A stretch of DNA of 64,000 nucleotides from Gammaproteobacteria bacterium (GCA_016191205.1 JACPPB010000026.1:79287-143286), one strand, 5' to 3'. Counted from the first letter of the stretch, positions 17,416-27,523 are shown. Made by a program: numbers and translations. Notes: generated by a model not told the origin, from the sequence alone.

Positions 17416-20106
17416 TTACACCGTCAATGGATCGGCCTTGTCGGGCGCGATGCCCAGTTTGGCCATTGCCGCGTTCACCACGCCGGCGTCGATGGCGCCG
17501 CTGCGCTGCAAACCGTGCAGGGCCGCGAGCGCAATGTGGCTGCGGCTCACTTCGAAGAAATCGCGCAACCGTTCGCGGGTATCGCTGCGCCCGAAACCGT
17601 CGGTGCCCAGCACCTGGTAGTCGCCGGGAACAAATCCGCGCAGCTGTTCGCCGAGCGCCTTGATGTAATCGGTCGCCAGCACCACCGGGCCTTTGTGTCC
17701 TTTCAGTTGTTGCGTCAGATAAGGCACGTGCGGCTTCTTGTCGCTGTGGAGACGATTCCAGCGCAGCGCGGCCTGACCGTCGCGGGCCAGCTCGCCGACG
17801 CTGGTGACGCTCCACACGTCCGCGCCGACGTCGAACTGCTCGCGCAAAATTCGCGCGGCGGCGCGCGCTTCGTTGAGCATCGCGCCCGCGCCCAGCAACT
17901 GCACCCGATGCTTGGCGCGCGGCCCCGCTTCCAGCAGATAAATCCCGCGCACGATACCTTCGGCCGCGCCTTCCGGCATCGCCGGGTGCGGGTAGTTCTC
18001 GTTCAGGGTGGTGATGTAGTAGAAGCAGTTTTCGCGGTCGACAAACATCCGCTTGAGGCCGTCCTGAACAATCACCGTCAGCTCGTAACCATAGGCCGGA
18101 TCGTAGGCGCGACAGTTGGGAATCACCCCGGCGAGCAACTGGCTGTGGCCGTCCTGATGCTGCAAGCCCTCGCCGTTGAGCGTGGTGCGGCCCGAGGTGG
18201 CGCCGATCAGAAAACCGCGCGCCTGGGCATCGCCGGCGGCCCAGGCCAGATCGCCGATGCGCTGAAACCCGAACATCGAATAGAAAATGTAAAACGGGAT
18301 CATCGGCAGATCGTAGCTGCTGTACGCCGTCGCCAGCGCGATCCAGGCCGCCAGCGAACCGGCTTCGGTTATGCCCTCCTCCAGGATCTGACCTTTTTTG
18401 TCCTCTTTGTAGTAGAGAATCTGGCCGGCGTCGTGGGGCACATAGCGCTGCCCGGCCGAAGAATAGATGCCGAGCTGACGGAACATGCCCTCCATGCCGA
18501 AGGTGCGTGCCTCGTCGGGCACGATGGGCACGATGCGGGCGCCGATGGCCTTGTCCCGCACCAGTTGCTGAAGCATGCGCACGAACGCCATGGTGGTGGA
18601 GATCTCCCGCTCACCGGTGCTTTCCAGCAGCCGGTTGAAAGTCTCCAGCGCGGGAATTTCCAGGGGCTGGAACTCACCGTGACGGGCCGGCAGGTAGCCG
18701 CCCAGTTCCGCGCGGCGCCGGCGCATGTACGCCAGTTCGGGACTGTCTTCCGGTGGCCGGTAGTAGGGCGTGTCTTCGATGTGCTCGTCCGGAATCGGCA
18801 GGCCGAAGCGGTCGCGGAATTTCTTCAGGTCGTCGAGCTGAATTTTCTTGACCGAGTGTGTGTTATTGGACGCCTCGCCGGAGCTGCCCAGACCATAGCC
18901 TTTGACGGTCATGGCCAGAATGACGGTGGGCTTGCCGCGCGTCTCGACCGCCTCGGCGTAGGCGGCGTACACCTTGTAGGGGTCGTGGCCGCCGCGATTG
19001 AGATACATGATGTCGTCGTCGCTGAGGTCCGCGACCAGCGCGGCCAGCTCCGGGTATTTGCCGAAAAAATGCTCGCGCGTATAAGCGCCGCCATTGAACT
19101 TGTAGTTCTGCAATTCACCGTCGCAGACTTCATCCATGCGTTTTTGCAGCAATCCGGAGCTGTCCCGCTCCAGCAGCGGATCCCAGAGCCGGCCCCACAC
19201 CACTTTGAGCACATGCCAGCCGGCGCCGCGGAACACGCCTTCCAGTTCCTGAATGATCTTGCCGTTGCCGCGCACCAGGCCGTCGAGGCGCTGAAGATTG
19301 CAGTTGACCACGAACGTCAGGTTTTCGAGCTGCTCGCGCCCGGCGAGGGAAATCGCGCCCAGGGTTTCCGGCTCGTCGCATTCGCCATCGCCGAGAAAAG
19401 CCCACACGCGGCGATCGCCGCGCGGCGCCAGTTCCCGCGCCGACAGGTAGCGCATGATGTGGGCCTGGTAGATGGCCTGAATGGGGCCGAGACCCATGGA
19501 CACCGTGGGGAACTGCCAGTACTCCGGCATCAGCCAGGGGTGCGGGTAGGACGACAGGCCCTTGCCATCGACCTCGCGGCGGAAATGATCGAGCTGTTCT
19601 TCACTTATGCGACCTTCGAGAAACGAGCGCGCATAGATGCCGGGGGAACTGTGGCCCTGGTAATAGATGAGATCTTCGAGTTGCGCGGCGCTGCGCGCGC
19701 GAAAAAAATAATTGAAGCCGACGTCATAGAGCGTGGCCGCCGACGAGAAGGTGGCGATATGGCCACCCAGACCTTCGTATTTCCTGTTGGCGCGCATCAC
19801 CATCGCCAGTGCATTCCAGCGGATCAGGGAGCGGATGCGGCGCTCCATGAACAGATCGCCGGGCATGCGCTTTTCGCGGCTGACCGGGATCGTGTTGCGA
19901 AACGGCGTGGTGACGCCACCCGAAAGGGGAATGCCGTTGCGCGCGGCGCGATCGATCAGCTGGCGCAACAGGAAGGCCGCCCGCTCCGGCCCCTGAAAAC
20001 GCAGCACCGCGTCGAGGGAGTCGAGCCAGTCGCCGGTTTCCGCGGGATCGGCATCGTCCGACACCATCGGCACTGCCAGGACATCGGGTTGTTGCGGTTC
20101 ATTCAT
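17416..20106 (-). CDS. aceE: Pyruvate dehydrogenase E1 component (homodimeric type)
   Basis: Thiamine-diphosphate enzyme that decarboxylates pyruvate and acetylates the E2 lipoyl group. At 896 residues it matches the single-chain AceE of Gammaproteobacteria. The ThDP motif GDGECDEPE (19350-19400 region) and the E1 block YYQGHSSPGIYARSF are clear. The start MNEPQQPD at 20106 is preferred over an upstream ATG at 20127 because a GTAGGAA site lies just before it. aceF follows after 52 bases, forming an operon. Confidence 0.97.
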   Translation of the reverse strand: MNEPQQPDVLAVPMVSDDADPAETGDWLDSLDAVLRFQGPERAAFLLRQLIDRAARNGIPLSGGVTTPFRNTIPVSREKRMPGDLFMERRIRSLIRWNALAMVMRANRKYEGLGGHIATFSSAATLYDVGFNYFFRARSAAQLEDLIYYQGHSSPGIYARSFLEGRISEEQLDHFRREVDGKGLSSYPHPWLMPEYWQFPTVSMGLGPIQAIYQAHIMRYLSARELAPRGDRRVWAFLGDGECDEPETLGAISLAGREQLENLTFVVNCNLQRLDGLVRGNGKIIQELEGVFRGAGWHVLKVVWGRLWDPLLERDSSGLLQKRMDEVCDGELQNYKFNGGAYTREHFFGKYPELAALVADLSDDDIMYLNRGGHDPYKVYAAYAEAVETRGKPTVILAMTVKGYGLGSSGEASNNTHSVKKIQLDDLKKFRDRFGLPIPDEHIEDTPYYRPPEDSPELAYMRRRRAELGGYLPARHGEFQPLEIPALETFNRLLESTGEREISTTMAFVRMLQQLVRDKAIGARIVPIVPDEARTFGMEGMFRQLGIYSSAGQRYVPHDAGQILYYKEDKKGQILEEGITEAGSLAAWIALATAYSSYDLPMIPFYIFYSMFGFQRIGDLAWAAGDAQARGFLIGATSGRTTLNGEGLQHQDGHSQLLAGVIPNCRAYDPAYGYELTVIVQDGLKRMFVDRENCFYYITTLNENYPHPAMPEGAAEGIVRGIYLLEAGPRAKHRVQLLGAGAMLNEARAAARILREQFDVGADVWSVTSVGELARDGQAALRWNRLHSDKKPHVPYLTQQLKGHKGPVVLATDYIKALGEQLRGFVPGDYQVLGTDGFGRSDTRERLRDFFEVSRSHIALAALHGLQRSGAIDAGVVNAAMAKLGIAPDKADPLTV

Positions 20107-20148
20107 AGGATTTCCTACTGCGCCCATGGTATCCGTCCTGACTTTTAC

Positions 20149-20177
20149 ACACTAGGTCAAATAGGCTCGCTGTTCAA
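20149..20177 (-). promoter_or_regulatory. Possible sigma-70 promoter of aceE
   Basis: Read on the minus strand, TTGAAC (20172-20177) and TAGTGT (20149-20154) are separated by 17 bases. They lie about 43 bases upstream of the preferred aceE start. The match is moderate and based on reading only. Confidence 0.35.
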
Positions 20178-20209
20178 CGGACGCCCACCGCGTTGATTGC
20201 GTCGGGCGG

Positions 20210-23089
20210 TCACCAGGGATAACCATAGCGACCGTCGCTGGCCCGGTTCAGATCCTGCGCGGCATCCGCCGCCGCACGGTCGCCGGTTGCGATCCAGAGC
20301 CCCCGGCGCTGCTGTGGGCCAAACACCCGTCCGCATTCGCCCTTGAGATCCACCAGCGTCTCGGCGCGCACCGCTTCGGCGAGACGCGGGCGGAAGTCGA
20401 AGTTGCGGTAATCGAGTGCCAGACTTTCGTTGTGGCGTGCGGCCTGTTCAAGCATGTTCTTCGGTCGCTCCTCGATACCGGCCAAGGTGGCCTGCTTGAA
20501 ACGCTCGAGCTCCGCATCGTCCATGGTATCCAGCACCTGGCAGCGCGCCGCCAGGAACCGTTCCATCTCGGCCATCAGGCGGGGTGCGTCGGCGCGCGGC
20601 GACTGCGCATAGAACAGCATTCCGGGCACCCGATTGGACGGCATGATCTGGCTGCCGACCACATAGCCCAGTTGCTTCTCGGTACGGATTTCCGTGTAAA
20701 AAGGTTCTTCGGTGATTTTCTCCAGCAGGGCGAACCGGGCGCGTTCGGCGAGGGTATCGGCAGCACCTTGCAGATAGAGTACCGCAGCGCGATCCGGCTG
20801 CTTCACCACTACACCCCAGCGCGGCAATCGGGACTGCGGACGCAACCGGCGCACCTCGCGATCGAGCCGCGGTGGACGCTCCGGCGCTATCGCAAGGCGC
20901 GCCAGCACCCGGCTCGCCATGCGCTGCGCGGTGTCCGCATCGACCATGCCGCCGGCATAGGCCTTGACACCGCCGGTGCGGTAGAGCCCGGCGATGAAGG
21001 TTCGCAAACTGTCGGGACCAACCGGCTCCAACTCCTTCGCCAGTTCCAACGCCCGCGGCGCGGCGCGCAACAGCGGCGCGATCTCGTCGACCGCCTGCCG
21101 CACCGGCCATTCCTTGCGGCTGTTGCGCCAGTCCCGGATCAGGGTTTCCTTCACGCGGGTAAAGCGCGCGGTGTCGAATTTTGGCTCCGCCAGAACGCCC
21201 AGCAGGCGTTGCAGCAGGATTTCCTGCTTGTCCGCGTAACCGCTGACGCTGAGTTCGACGCCGCCCTCCCAGCGCTTCAAACCGAAATCCAGACCTGCGA
21301 GGGAGGCCGGGTAGACCTCCGCACTCAGCTCATCGCTGACCAGCGCGAGATAGAGCTCGGTCAGCGCGGCGCCCCGGTGGCTCACTGCGCGCGGCGTCAG
21401 TATCTGGGCGTTGAATACCGCGCGCGGTGTACCGAATTCCGCATCGCGGTATTGCCAGAGGCGCAAGGCCGGGGTCTCAACCAGCAGCTTCGGCGGCGGC
21501 GAGATCCCGCCCCGCTCCGACACCGGGAAGTGCTCGGGGATGTAGGGATTGGGGCCCGGCAGCCGCAACACGCTGGTCTCCGGTTCGGCATTCCAGGCGG
21601 CGGTACGCTGCGGCGCCACCGGGGACACCGCATAAGGCGTCTGGTAATAGCGCGAGGTGCGATCCAGCCGATCGAATTCCGGCGCCGTGATGGTGATGAG
21701 CGCGTTATCAGGGCGCAGCAACGCCGCGGTCGCCCGCACCAGATCGGCATCGAAATGCTCGTAGAGAAAGGGACCGCGCAACACTTCCGCCGGTGGGTAG
21801 TCGTGGAGCGTGGCCGCCAGGGCGACCGTTTCCGCGCTGGCACCCGATTTTTCAAGAAACCGGAATTCGGCGCGCTGCATCACGCCGAATTCCGTGTACC
21901 GCCACGCCTCGATCCCGGATGCCCGTACCTTGGCAATCCAGGCCCATGTCTGGTCGAGCACCTGATCGCGGGCGGCAACACCCGCGGGCGTCAGCGCGAT
22001 GGAGATCGCAAACGCCGCGCCGCGCCGCGAATCGTAGGCGGGGCCCGCACTCAGGCTCTCCGCGAGACCCTGGCGCTTGAGCTCCGCCAACAGGCTGTGT
22101 TCGCTCTCGTCCCCGAGTAAGTGTCCGAGAAACTGGGCCGGCTTCTCCTGCCAGTATCCACGCTGGGACGGCAGCGGGAACAACAGCCCCAGCTCGCGCT
22201 GGTCCTGATCGGGTCGCATTTCAATCAGCAGCGGCCCGGATGCCGGCAACAGGGGCACCTCGCCCGTGGCAAGGTCCGCCGGACGGCGGGGAATGGCGCC
22301 GAAGCGGGTCGCGATCATCGCCTGCAATTCGTCGAGGGACTGGCGCCCCACCACGGCCAGGGTCATCAGATCCGCCGAGTAGTGCCGCTGATAAAACGCG
22401 ACCAGGTCGTCGCGCACCGGCCGGCCATCCAGATCCGCGAGCGTGTCGCGGTTGCCCACCGAAAATTTCGCGAGCGGGTGATCCGGGTTGATGACTTCAC
22501 TGATCACGTCACTCTGGCGGCGGCCATCGTCGCGCAGCTTGAGGCGATACTCGGCCTCCACCGCCTGGCGCTCGCGCTCGACATAGTCGGGATCGAATTT
22601 CGGGGCGATGAAAAACTGCGCGAAGCGATCCAGCGCGCCGTCCAGGTACGCCGGCTCGATATCGAAGAAGAAATTGGTTTGCTCGACGCTGGTATAAGCG
22701 TTGTGACTGCCGCCGTGGCTGCTGATAAACGCCTGGTATTCCGCTGCCGCCGGATATTTTTCGGTGCCCAGAAACAGCATGTGCTCGAGGAAGTGCGCGA
22801 GACCCGGACGATCAGCCGGATTGTCGAAGCTGCCCACGCCGACACTCAGTGCCGCTGCGCTCTTGTCGCTGGCGGCATCCGAGACCAGCAGTACCTGCAA
22901 GCCATTATCGAGTTTCAGATAGCGGTACCGGCGATCATCGGCCGGGCTGCGGTTTACCGCGATCTCGCCGCCGTCGGCGAGGGGCGCTGGCTGCCACCAA
23001 TCGGCTGTGGGCGCGGCGGTGGCGGCCAGCGACCACCCCAGCAACCAGAAGACCAGCCGGAAAGCGCTGGGTCGGAACGCTGTAGACAT
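20210..23089 (-). CDS. M16 insulinase/pitrilysin-family zinc metallopeptidase
   Basis: A 959-residue protein, the size of protease III (pitrilysin). It starts with a signal peptide (FRLVFWLLGWSLAATAAPTA). The inverted zinc motif is H99-F-L-E102-H103 (PGLAHFLEHMLFLGTEKY). A distal glutamate is expected in the VERERQAVEAEY stretch. The four M16 half-domains follow, with LGYVVGSQIMPS-type sequence in the C-terminal part. It likely degrades peptides in the periplasm. The start ATG overlaps the stop of the upstream perM-like gene (TGATG), implying translational coupling. Confidence 0.92.
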   Translation of the reverse strand: MSTAFRPSAFRLVFWLLGWSLAATAAPTADWWQPAPLADGGEIAVNRSPADDRRYRYLKLDNGLQVLLVSDAASDKSAAALSVGVGSFDNPADRPGLAHFLEHMLFLGTEKYPAAAEYQAFISSHGGSHNAYTSVEQTNFFFDIEPAYLDGALDRFAQFFIAPKFDPDYVERERQAVEAEYRLKLRDDGRRQSDVISEVINPDHPLAKFSVGNRDTLADLDGRPVRDDLVAFYQRHYSADLMTLAVVGRQSLDELQAMIATRFGAIPRRPADLATGEVPLLPASGPLLIEMRPDQDQRELGLLFPLPSQRGYWQEKPAQFLGHLLGDESEHSLLAELKRQGLAESLSAGPAYDSRRGAAFAISIALTPAGVAARDQVLDQTWAWIAKVRASGIEAWRYTEFGVMQRAEFRFLEKSGASAETVALAATLHDYPPAEVLRGPFLYEHFDADLVRATAALLRPDNALITITAPEFDRLDRTSRYYQTPYAVSPVAPQRTAAWNAEPETSVLRLPGPNPYIPEHFPVSERGGISPPPKLLVETPALRLWQYRDAEFGTPRAVFNAQILTPRAVSHRGAALTELYLALVSDELSAEVYPASLAGLDFGLKRWEGGVELSVSGYADKQEILLQRLLGVLAEPKFDTARFTRVKETLIRDWRNSRKEWPVRQAVDEIAPLLRAAPRALELAKELEPVGPDSLRTFIAGLYRTGGVKAYAGGMVDADTAQRMASRVLARLAIAPERPPRLDREVRRLRPQSRLPRWGVVVKQPDRAAVLYLQGAADTLAERARFALLEKITEEPFYTEIRTEKQLGYVVGSQIMPSNRVPGMLFYAQSPRADAPRLMAEMERFLAARCQVLDTMDDAELERFKQATLAGIEERPKNMLEQAARHNESLALDYRNFDFRPRLAEAVRAETLVDLKGECGRVFGPQQRRGLWIATGDRAAADAAQDLNRASDGRYGYPW

Positions 23090-24216
23090 CAGGGAGTCTC
23101 CGCCGGAGTGGTACCCGCCGCCGGATTGGCGAGCGGCACTGCGGAGGGATCCGACTCGTCCGGCGCGACTTCGTTCCGCGGCCAGGCGCCGTACAGTGCC
23201 TTGATCAGGGTCGCGAGCGGAATCGCAAAGAACACGCCCCACAAACCCCAGAGTCCGCCGAACAGCAGTACCGCCAGAATGATCGCAACCGGGTGGAGAT
23301 TCACGGCATCGGAAAACAGGATCGGCACCAGCACATTGCCGTCGAGAAACTGGATCAGCCCGTAGGCCAGCGTCAGGATGAAAAAATCACTGCCCCAGCC
23401 CAGCTGCACATAGCCCACCAGAAACACCGGCACCGTTGCTACCGTCGCGCCGATATAGGGCACGATCACCGACACACCCACCACCAGCGCCAGCAGGGCC
23501 GCGTAATGGAGGCCGAGCCACACGAAGACGACGTAGCTGACCACCGCGACAATCAGGATCTGAATGACCTTGCCGCGCACATAATTGGCCATCTGGATGT
23601 CCATTTCCTGCCACACCTGGCTCATCACGGGTCGGTTGCGGGGCAGCAGACCCGTGAGCGCCACAATAAGCTCCCGACTGTCCTTGAGCATGAAAAATAC
23701 CATCAACGGCACCAGCACCAGATACACCAGCAGGCCCACCAGATCCGAAAAACGACTCACGAAAAACGACAGCATGGCCTCGGCAAAACCCGTGGCTTCA
23801 CCGCTCACATACTGGATGACCTGCTCCAGCTGGGCTTGGGAGATCAGGTGGGGGTAACGCTCCGGGAGCAGCAATATCGCCGCATGTCCGTGGCGGATCA
23901 TGGATGGGAGCTCATTCACCAGATTGGTGGTCTGCTGTACCAGGATCGGAAACAGCACCACCGCGCTGGCGAACAGCAGCCCCATGAAGCCCAGGAAGGC
24001 GAGCCACACGGCCAGTATGTGGGGGATGCGCAGACGCTCCAGGCGCGTCACGATGCCCTGCAGCAGGAACGCCAGCACCAGAGCGGCCAGCAACGGGCCC
24101 ATGACATTCGAGAATCCGATGATCGCCACCAGAACCAGCACCATCAGCAGCGCCAGCAACACCGCCTCTTCGTCGCCGAGATAACGGTGAACCCAGTTGC
24201 CCAATACTTTCCACAT
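23089..24216 (-). CDS. PerM / AI-2E-family membrane protein
   Basis: A 375-residue multi-pass inner-membrane protein with about eight hydrophobic segments. It has family marks such as YVRGKVIQILIVAVVSY, PYIGATVATVP and FLDGNVLVPILFSDAVNLHP. The family includes the TqsA/AI-2 exporter-like and PerM proteins; many members transport other substrates or ions. A PerM gene next to a periplasmic protease is a recurrent gammaproteobacterial arrangement (perM and bepA). Here bepA is divergent, 174 bases away. The start MWKVLGNW at 24216 fits homologues. Confidence 0.88.
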   Translation of the reverse strand: MWKVLGNWVHRYLGDEEAVLLALLMVLVLVAIIGFSNVMGPLLAALVLAFLLQGIVTRLERLRIPHILAVWLAFLGFMGLLFASAVVLFPILVQQTTNLVNELPSMIRHGHAAILLLPERYPHLISQAQLEQVIQYVSGEATGFAEAMLSFFVSRFSDLVGLLVYLVLVPLMVFFMLKDSRELIVALTGLLPRNRPVMSQVWQEMDIQMANYVRGKVIQILIVAVVSYVVFVWLGLHYAALLALVVGVSVIVPYIGATVATVPVFLVGYVQLGWGSDFFILTLAYGLIQFLDGNVLVPILFSDAVNLHPVAIILAVLLFGGLWGLWGVFFAIPLATLIKALYGAWPRNEVAPDESDPSAVPLANPAAGTTPAETP

Positions 24217-24390
24217 GGAACTACCTCTACTTTTCGGGCATGACCGCCAACAGGATTTGCGGGGATGACGACCGACTCCCCTTGGGGGAATGCCGCGCAT
24301 CCTGGACAATGAACCGATGCTACCATCGGCAGTCGAAGCCACTCTTGCGCCGCTGCCACTGGCTCGCGCGGTTATCGAGGAATATGCACG

Positions 24391-25863
24391 TTGCGGACAT
24401 CATCTTACTTTGCCAGAGGGCTTGCCGTCCCCTCCCTGATCCTCGCGATGCTCTTCTCAACCCTGGTCGCGGGCACGGAGATTCGGCTGCCGGAGCTCGG
24501 CGACAGCAGCTCCGGCCTGGTCAGCCTGAAGCAGGAACAGGATCTGGGACGCGCTTGGCTCATGGAATTTCGCCGCCAGGTGCGCACCTACGACGACCCA
24601 CTGGTGCAGGACTATCTGGAGCGGCTGATATCCAACCTCGCCAGCAGCAGCGAACTGCTCGACCGGAATCTGCAACTGGTGCTGGTGCGCAACACGTCGA
24701 TCAATGCTTTCGCGGTACCCGGCGGCATCGTGGGCGTGCATACGGGGCTTTTGCTGCAAGCCCGCACCGAACATCAATGCGCTTCGGTGCTCACGCACGA
24801 GCTCGCGCACCTCAGCCAGCGCCATTTCGCCCGCAGCATCGAGACCCAGCACCAGTCGACCGTCGTTGGACTGACCGGCCTGCTCGCCGGCCTGGTACTG
24901 GCTGCCACCGGCGGCGCGCAAGCGGGGATGGCGGTGATGGCAACGACCCAGGCCGCCATGATCGACCAGTCGCTCATCTACAGCAGACAAAACGAGCAGG
25001 AGGCGGACCGGATCGGCATTGACACGCTCTACCGCGCCGGCATGGACCCGGCCGGAGCGGCGGAAATGTTTGAGCAGATGCTGGCCGCAACCCGTTACTC
25101 CGGACAGCGCCCGCCCGAATTCATGCTGACCCACCCACTGACCGAATCCCGGGTGTCGGATATCCGGGCCCGCGTCGCCAAATATCCGGTACGCCAGTAT
25201 CCGGACAATCTGGAGTACCACCTGATGCGCGCCCGCATTCAGGCCACGTCGGCGGAACGCCCCGAGCTGGCTGCCGCGCACTTCCGCGACGAGCTCTCCG
25301 GCAACTCGCTGTCCCGTACCGCAGCCCGCTACGGCCTGGCGCTGGCGCTGAGCGCCATGGGCGATCACGGCGGCGCGCGCGAGCAGATCCACAAGCTGCT
25401 GGCCGACGACCCCGACCGTCTGACCTACCGGCTGACGGCCATTGCCATTGAACGTGCCGCCGGTGCCACTGGCGTCGCCATCGACCAGGCGCGGCAACTG
25501 GCCGCCAAAGTGCCGGATCACTACCCCGTGCGCATGGAACTCGCGCAAAGTCTGCGCAGCGCCAACCGGGTCGGCGAAGCCGAAACCGTGCTGGCCAAGC
25601 TGTCCCACGACCGCCCGAACGATCCCCAGGTCTGGTTCGAACTGGCTGAAGTAAGCGGTCTGGCGGGGGATATTCCGAGCGTACACATGGCGCGCGCCGA
25701 ATATTTCATGCTGAACGGAGTATTCGACAAGGCACGCGACCACTTGCGCTATGCGCGCAAGCTACAGGAACGGGATTTCCGGCAACTCGCCCTGATCGAT
25801 CAGCGCCTGCAGGATCTGGACTATCTGGAACACCAGCTCGGCGGCCCGGCCCGGCGCAGGTAG
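24391..25863 (+). CDS. bepA: Beta-barrel assembly-enhancing protease BepA (M48, TPR)
   Basis: A periplasmic zinc metalloprotease-chaperone for outer-membrane protein assembly (490 residues). It has a signal peptide (residues ~8-28) and the M48 motif H136-E137-L-A-H140. A third ligand lies in NEQEADRIG, and a C-terminal TPR superhelix spans about 275-470. TTG at 24391 is the likely start, preceded by a GAGG site ten bases upstream; the ATG just before it is out of frame. It is divergent from the perM-like gene. Confidence 0.93.
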   Translation: MRTSSYFARGLAVPSLILAMLFSTLVAGTEIRLPELGDSSSGLVSLKQEQDLGRAWLMEFRRQVRTYDDPLVQDYLERLISNLASSSELLDRNLQLVLVRNTSINAFAVPGGIVGVHTGLLLQARTEHQCASVLTHELAHLSQRHFARSIETQHQSTVVGLTGLLAGLVLAATGGAQAGMAVMATTQAAMIDQSLIYSRQNEQEADRIGIDTLYRAGMDPAGAAEMFEQMLAATRYSGQRPPEFMLTHPLTESRVSDIRARVAKYPVRQYPDNLEYHLMRARIQATSAERPELAAAHFRDELSGNSLSRTAARYGLALALSAMGDHGGAREQIHKLLADDPDRLTYRLTAIAIERAAGATGVAIDQARQLAAKVPDHYPVRMELAQSLRSANRVGEAETVLAKLSHDRPNDPQVWFELAEVSGLAGDIPSVHMARAEYFMLNGVFDKARDHLRYARKLQERDFRQLALIDQRLQDLDYLEHQLGGPARRR

Positions 25864-25884
25864 ACGGCCGGGCGCGATGAGCGG

Positions 25885-26121
25885 TCAGCTCTTGTGGCTG
25901 CCGTCGCAGAGCGGCTGGTTGTGCGTCACCTTGCACCCGCAGAAATACACAGTCTTGGATGCCGGCGCCTCGTACTTGACCGGATTGATACCGGAGCCCG
26001 CATGGGCGCCATCGCAAAACGGCTGCTTCGCGCTGCGTCCGCAGGCGCACCAGTAATAACTCTTGCCTTCCTCGACAGCCACTGGATAGGGTGCATCGGA
26101 GACGCGGACTGGATCGGTCAT
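25885..26121 (-). CDS. Double CDGSH iron-sulfur domain protein
   Basis: A 78-residue protein with two complete CDGSH-type 2Fe-2S sites, each with three Cys and one His: C25, C27, C36, H40 and C61, C63, C72, H76. Two-repeat members bind two labile clusters. They are proposed electron-transfer or cluster-transfer proteins, but this protein's partner is unknown. It is a single gene facing bepA tail to tail. Confidence 0.93.
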   Translation of the reverse strand: MTDPVRVSDAPYPVAVEEGKSYYWCACGRSAKQPFCDGAHAGSGINPVKYEAPASKTVYFCGCKVTHNQPLCDGSHKS

Positions 26122-26181
26122 GACAGTTCCCTCTCAACTTCAGTCGATGAAAATTTCAGCGGATGAAACCAGGCCGCTCCA

Positions 26182-27054
26182 TCAGTAAGCAGCGGCACGG
26201 GCGATGATACGCTTGGCCTGAGTGTAGTGCGGTTTGTCGAGCATGATGCCGTCGAGACCCACCACGCCGACATCGGGGTTCGCGTCGAAGGCTTCGACCA
26301 CCCGCCGCGACCACGCCAGTTCTTTCTCGCCCACCGAAAACACCCGGTTGATGGTGTCCACCTGATTGGGGTGAATCGCCATCATGCAGGTAAAGCCCGC
26401 GCGCCGCGCCCCCAGGGCAGCCGCCTCCAGGCCGGCATCATCCTTGTAGTCGGTGAACACGGTGTTGCAGGGTTCGATGCCGGCGGAAGCCGCCGCCGCC
26501 AGACAAAGCGCACGCACGGTCCGGAACAGATCGTCCCAGGAACCGTCGGGCAGCAGATGGGTTTCGGCGCCGACATCGGCCGACAGGTCGAACTCGCCCC
26601 AGCTCACATAGGCGAGGCGCGGACTGGCGCCGGTGAGGCCGGCCAGGTTGAGCACGCCCTGCCCGGTCTCGGTGCCGATCACCAGAATCCGGACGTGCCC
26701 GCGCGGCACGCCCTCGCGTACCTCCAGCGCACTCAGGTAATGGTCGAGCCGGATCACATCCTCGCGCGTGCGGTATTTGGGCAGCAGCACATAATCCGGC
26801 GCGCCGCCCACCACGGCGGCCAGGTCGTCGAGGGTCATGGTGCCGTCGAGCGGGTTGATGCGCACCAGCAATTTCTTGCGACGGCTGCCCAGGGGGCGCG
26901 CGTCGAGGTAGGCCCGCGCCAGCCGGCGCGCCTCCTCCTTGCGCGACGGCGCCACCGAATCCTCCAGATCGAGGATCAGGCCATCGGCGTTGGTGCCTTC
27001 GCCCTTGGCGATCTTCTTCTCGCTGTCGGCGGGCAGAAACAGCATGGAACGCAT
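26182..27054 (-). CDS. HpcH/HpaI-family CoA-ester lyase (CitE-like, malyl-CoA type)
   Basis: A 290-residue TIM-barrel lyase of the CitE/malyl-CoA family. Key blocks are SMLFLPADSEKKI, LILDLEDSV (Mg-binding acid), VRINPLDG (Arg), VLVIGTETGQGVLN and CMMAIHPNQV. Family members cleave citramalyl-, malyl- or beta-methylmalyl-CoA into acetyl-CoA, pyruvate or glyoxylate. It lies 16 bases after the MaoC gene on the same strand. A hydratase feeding a lyase, as in mesaconyl-CoA to beta-methylmalyl-CoA cleavage, is the attractive reading. The exact substrate is not visible. Confidence 0.85.
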   Translation of the reverse strand: MRSMLFLPADSEKKIAKGEGTNADGLILDLEDSVAPSRKEEARRLARAYLDARPLGSRRKKLLVRINPLDGTMTLDDLAAVVGGAPDYVLLPKYRTREDVIRLDHYLSALEVREGVPRGHVRILVIGTETGQGVLNLAGLTGASPRLAYVSWGEFDLSADVGAETHLLPDGSWDDLFRTVRALCLAAAASAGIEPCNTVFTDYKDDAGLEAAALGARRAGFTCMMAIHPNQVDTINRVFSVGEKELAWSRRVVEAFDANPDVGVVGLDGIMLDKPHYTQAKRIIARAAAY

Positions 27055-27070
27055 GGTCTTGTCTCCGGAA

Positions 27071-27523
27071 TCAGGCGGATTTCATTTTCATCAGCGCGGT
27101 GCGCTTGCAGGTCGCGACCAGTTCGTCGTGCTGATTGAAACCCTCGTGGAGAAAATTGACGATACCGGAATCGGTGCGCTTCTGGCTGACGCGCTTGGAC
27201 AGAATCGTGGTGCGGGCGTGAATGGTGTCGCCGTGGAACACCGGACGCGGAAACGCCACGTCGGTCATGCCCAGATTGCCGAGCGTGGTGCCCAGGGTCA
27301 GCTCGGTGACCTGTACCCCCACCACCAGCGCCAGCGTGAACATGCTGTTGACGATGCGTTGACCATGGATGCTGTTCTTGGAGAATTCGGCGTCGAGGTG
27401 CAGCGGCTGGGTGTTCATGGTCAGGCAGCTGAACAGCGTGTTGTCGTACTCGGAAACGGTGCGCCGCACCTCGTGGTCGAACACCTGCCCTTCGACGAAA
27501 TCTTCAAAATGCAAACCGGCCAT
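27071..27523 (-). CDS. MaoC-family acyl-CoA hydratase
   Basis: A 150-residue single hot-dog protein. The hydratase signature Asp/His region is visible in CLTMNTQPLHLDAEFSKNS (residues ~33-51; D44, H42). It matches mesaconyl-CoA hydratase-like MaoC proteins. It is the first gene of a two-gene operon with the CitE-like lyase. It may hydrate an unsaturated C4-C5 acyl-CoA. Confidence 0.85.
   Translation of the reverse strand: MAGLHFEDFVEGQVFDHEVRRTVSEYDNTLFSCLTMNTQPLHLDAEFSKNSIHGQRIVNSMFTLALVVGVQVTELTLGTTLGNLGMTDVAFPRPVFHGDTIHARTTILSKRVSQKRTDSGIVNFLHEGFNQHDELVATCKRTALMKMKSA

Noticed and set aside
17368..20196. Open frame of more than 900 codons antisense to aceE
   Set aside because: It mirrors the strongly conserved aceE coding strand in high-GC DNA and its protein (Arg/His/Gln-rich) resembles no family.
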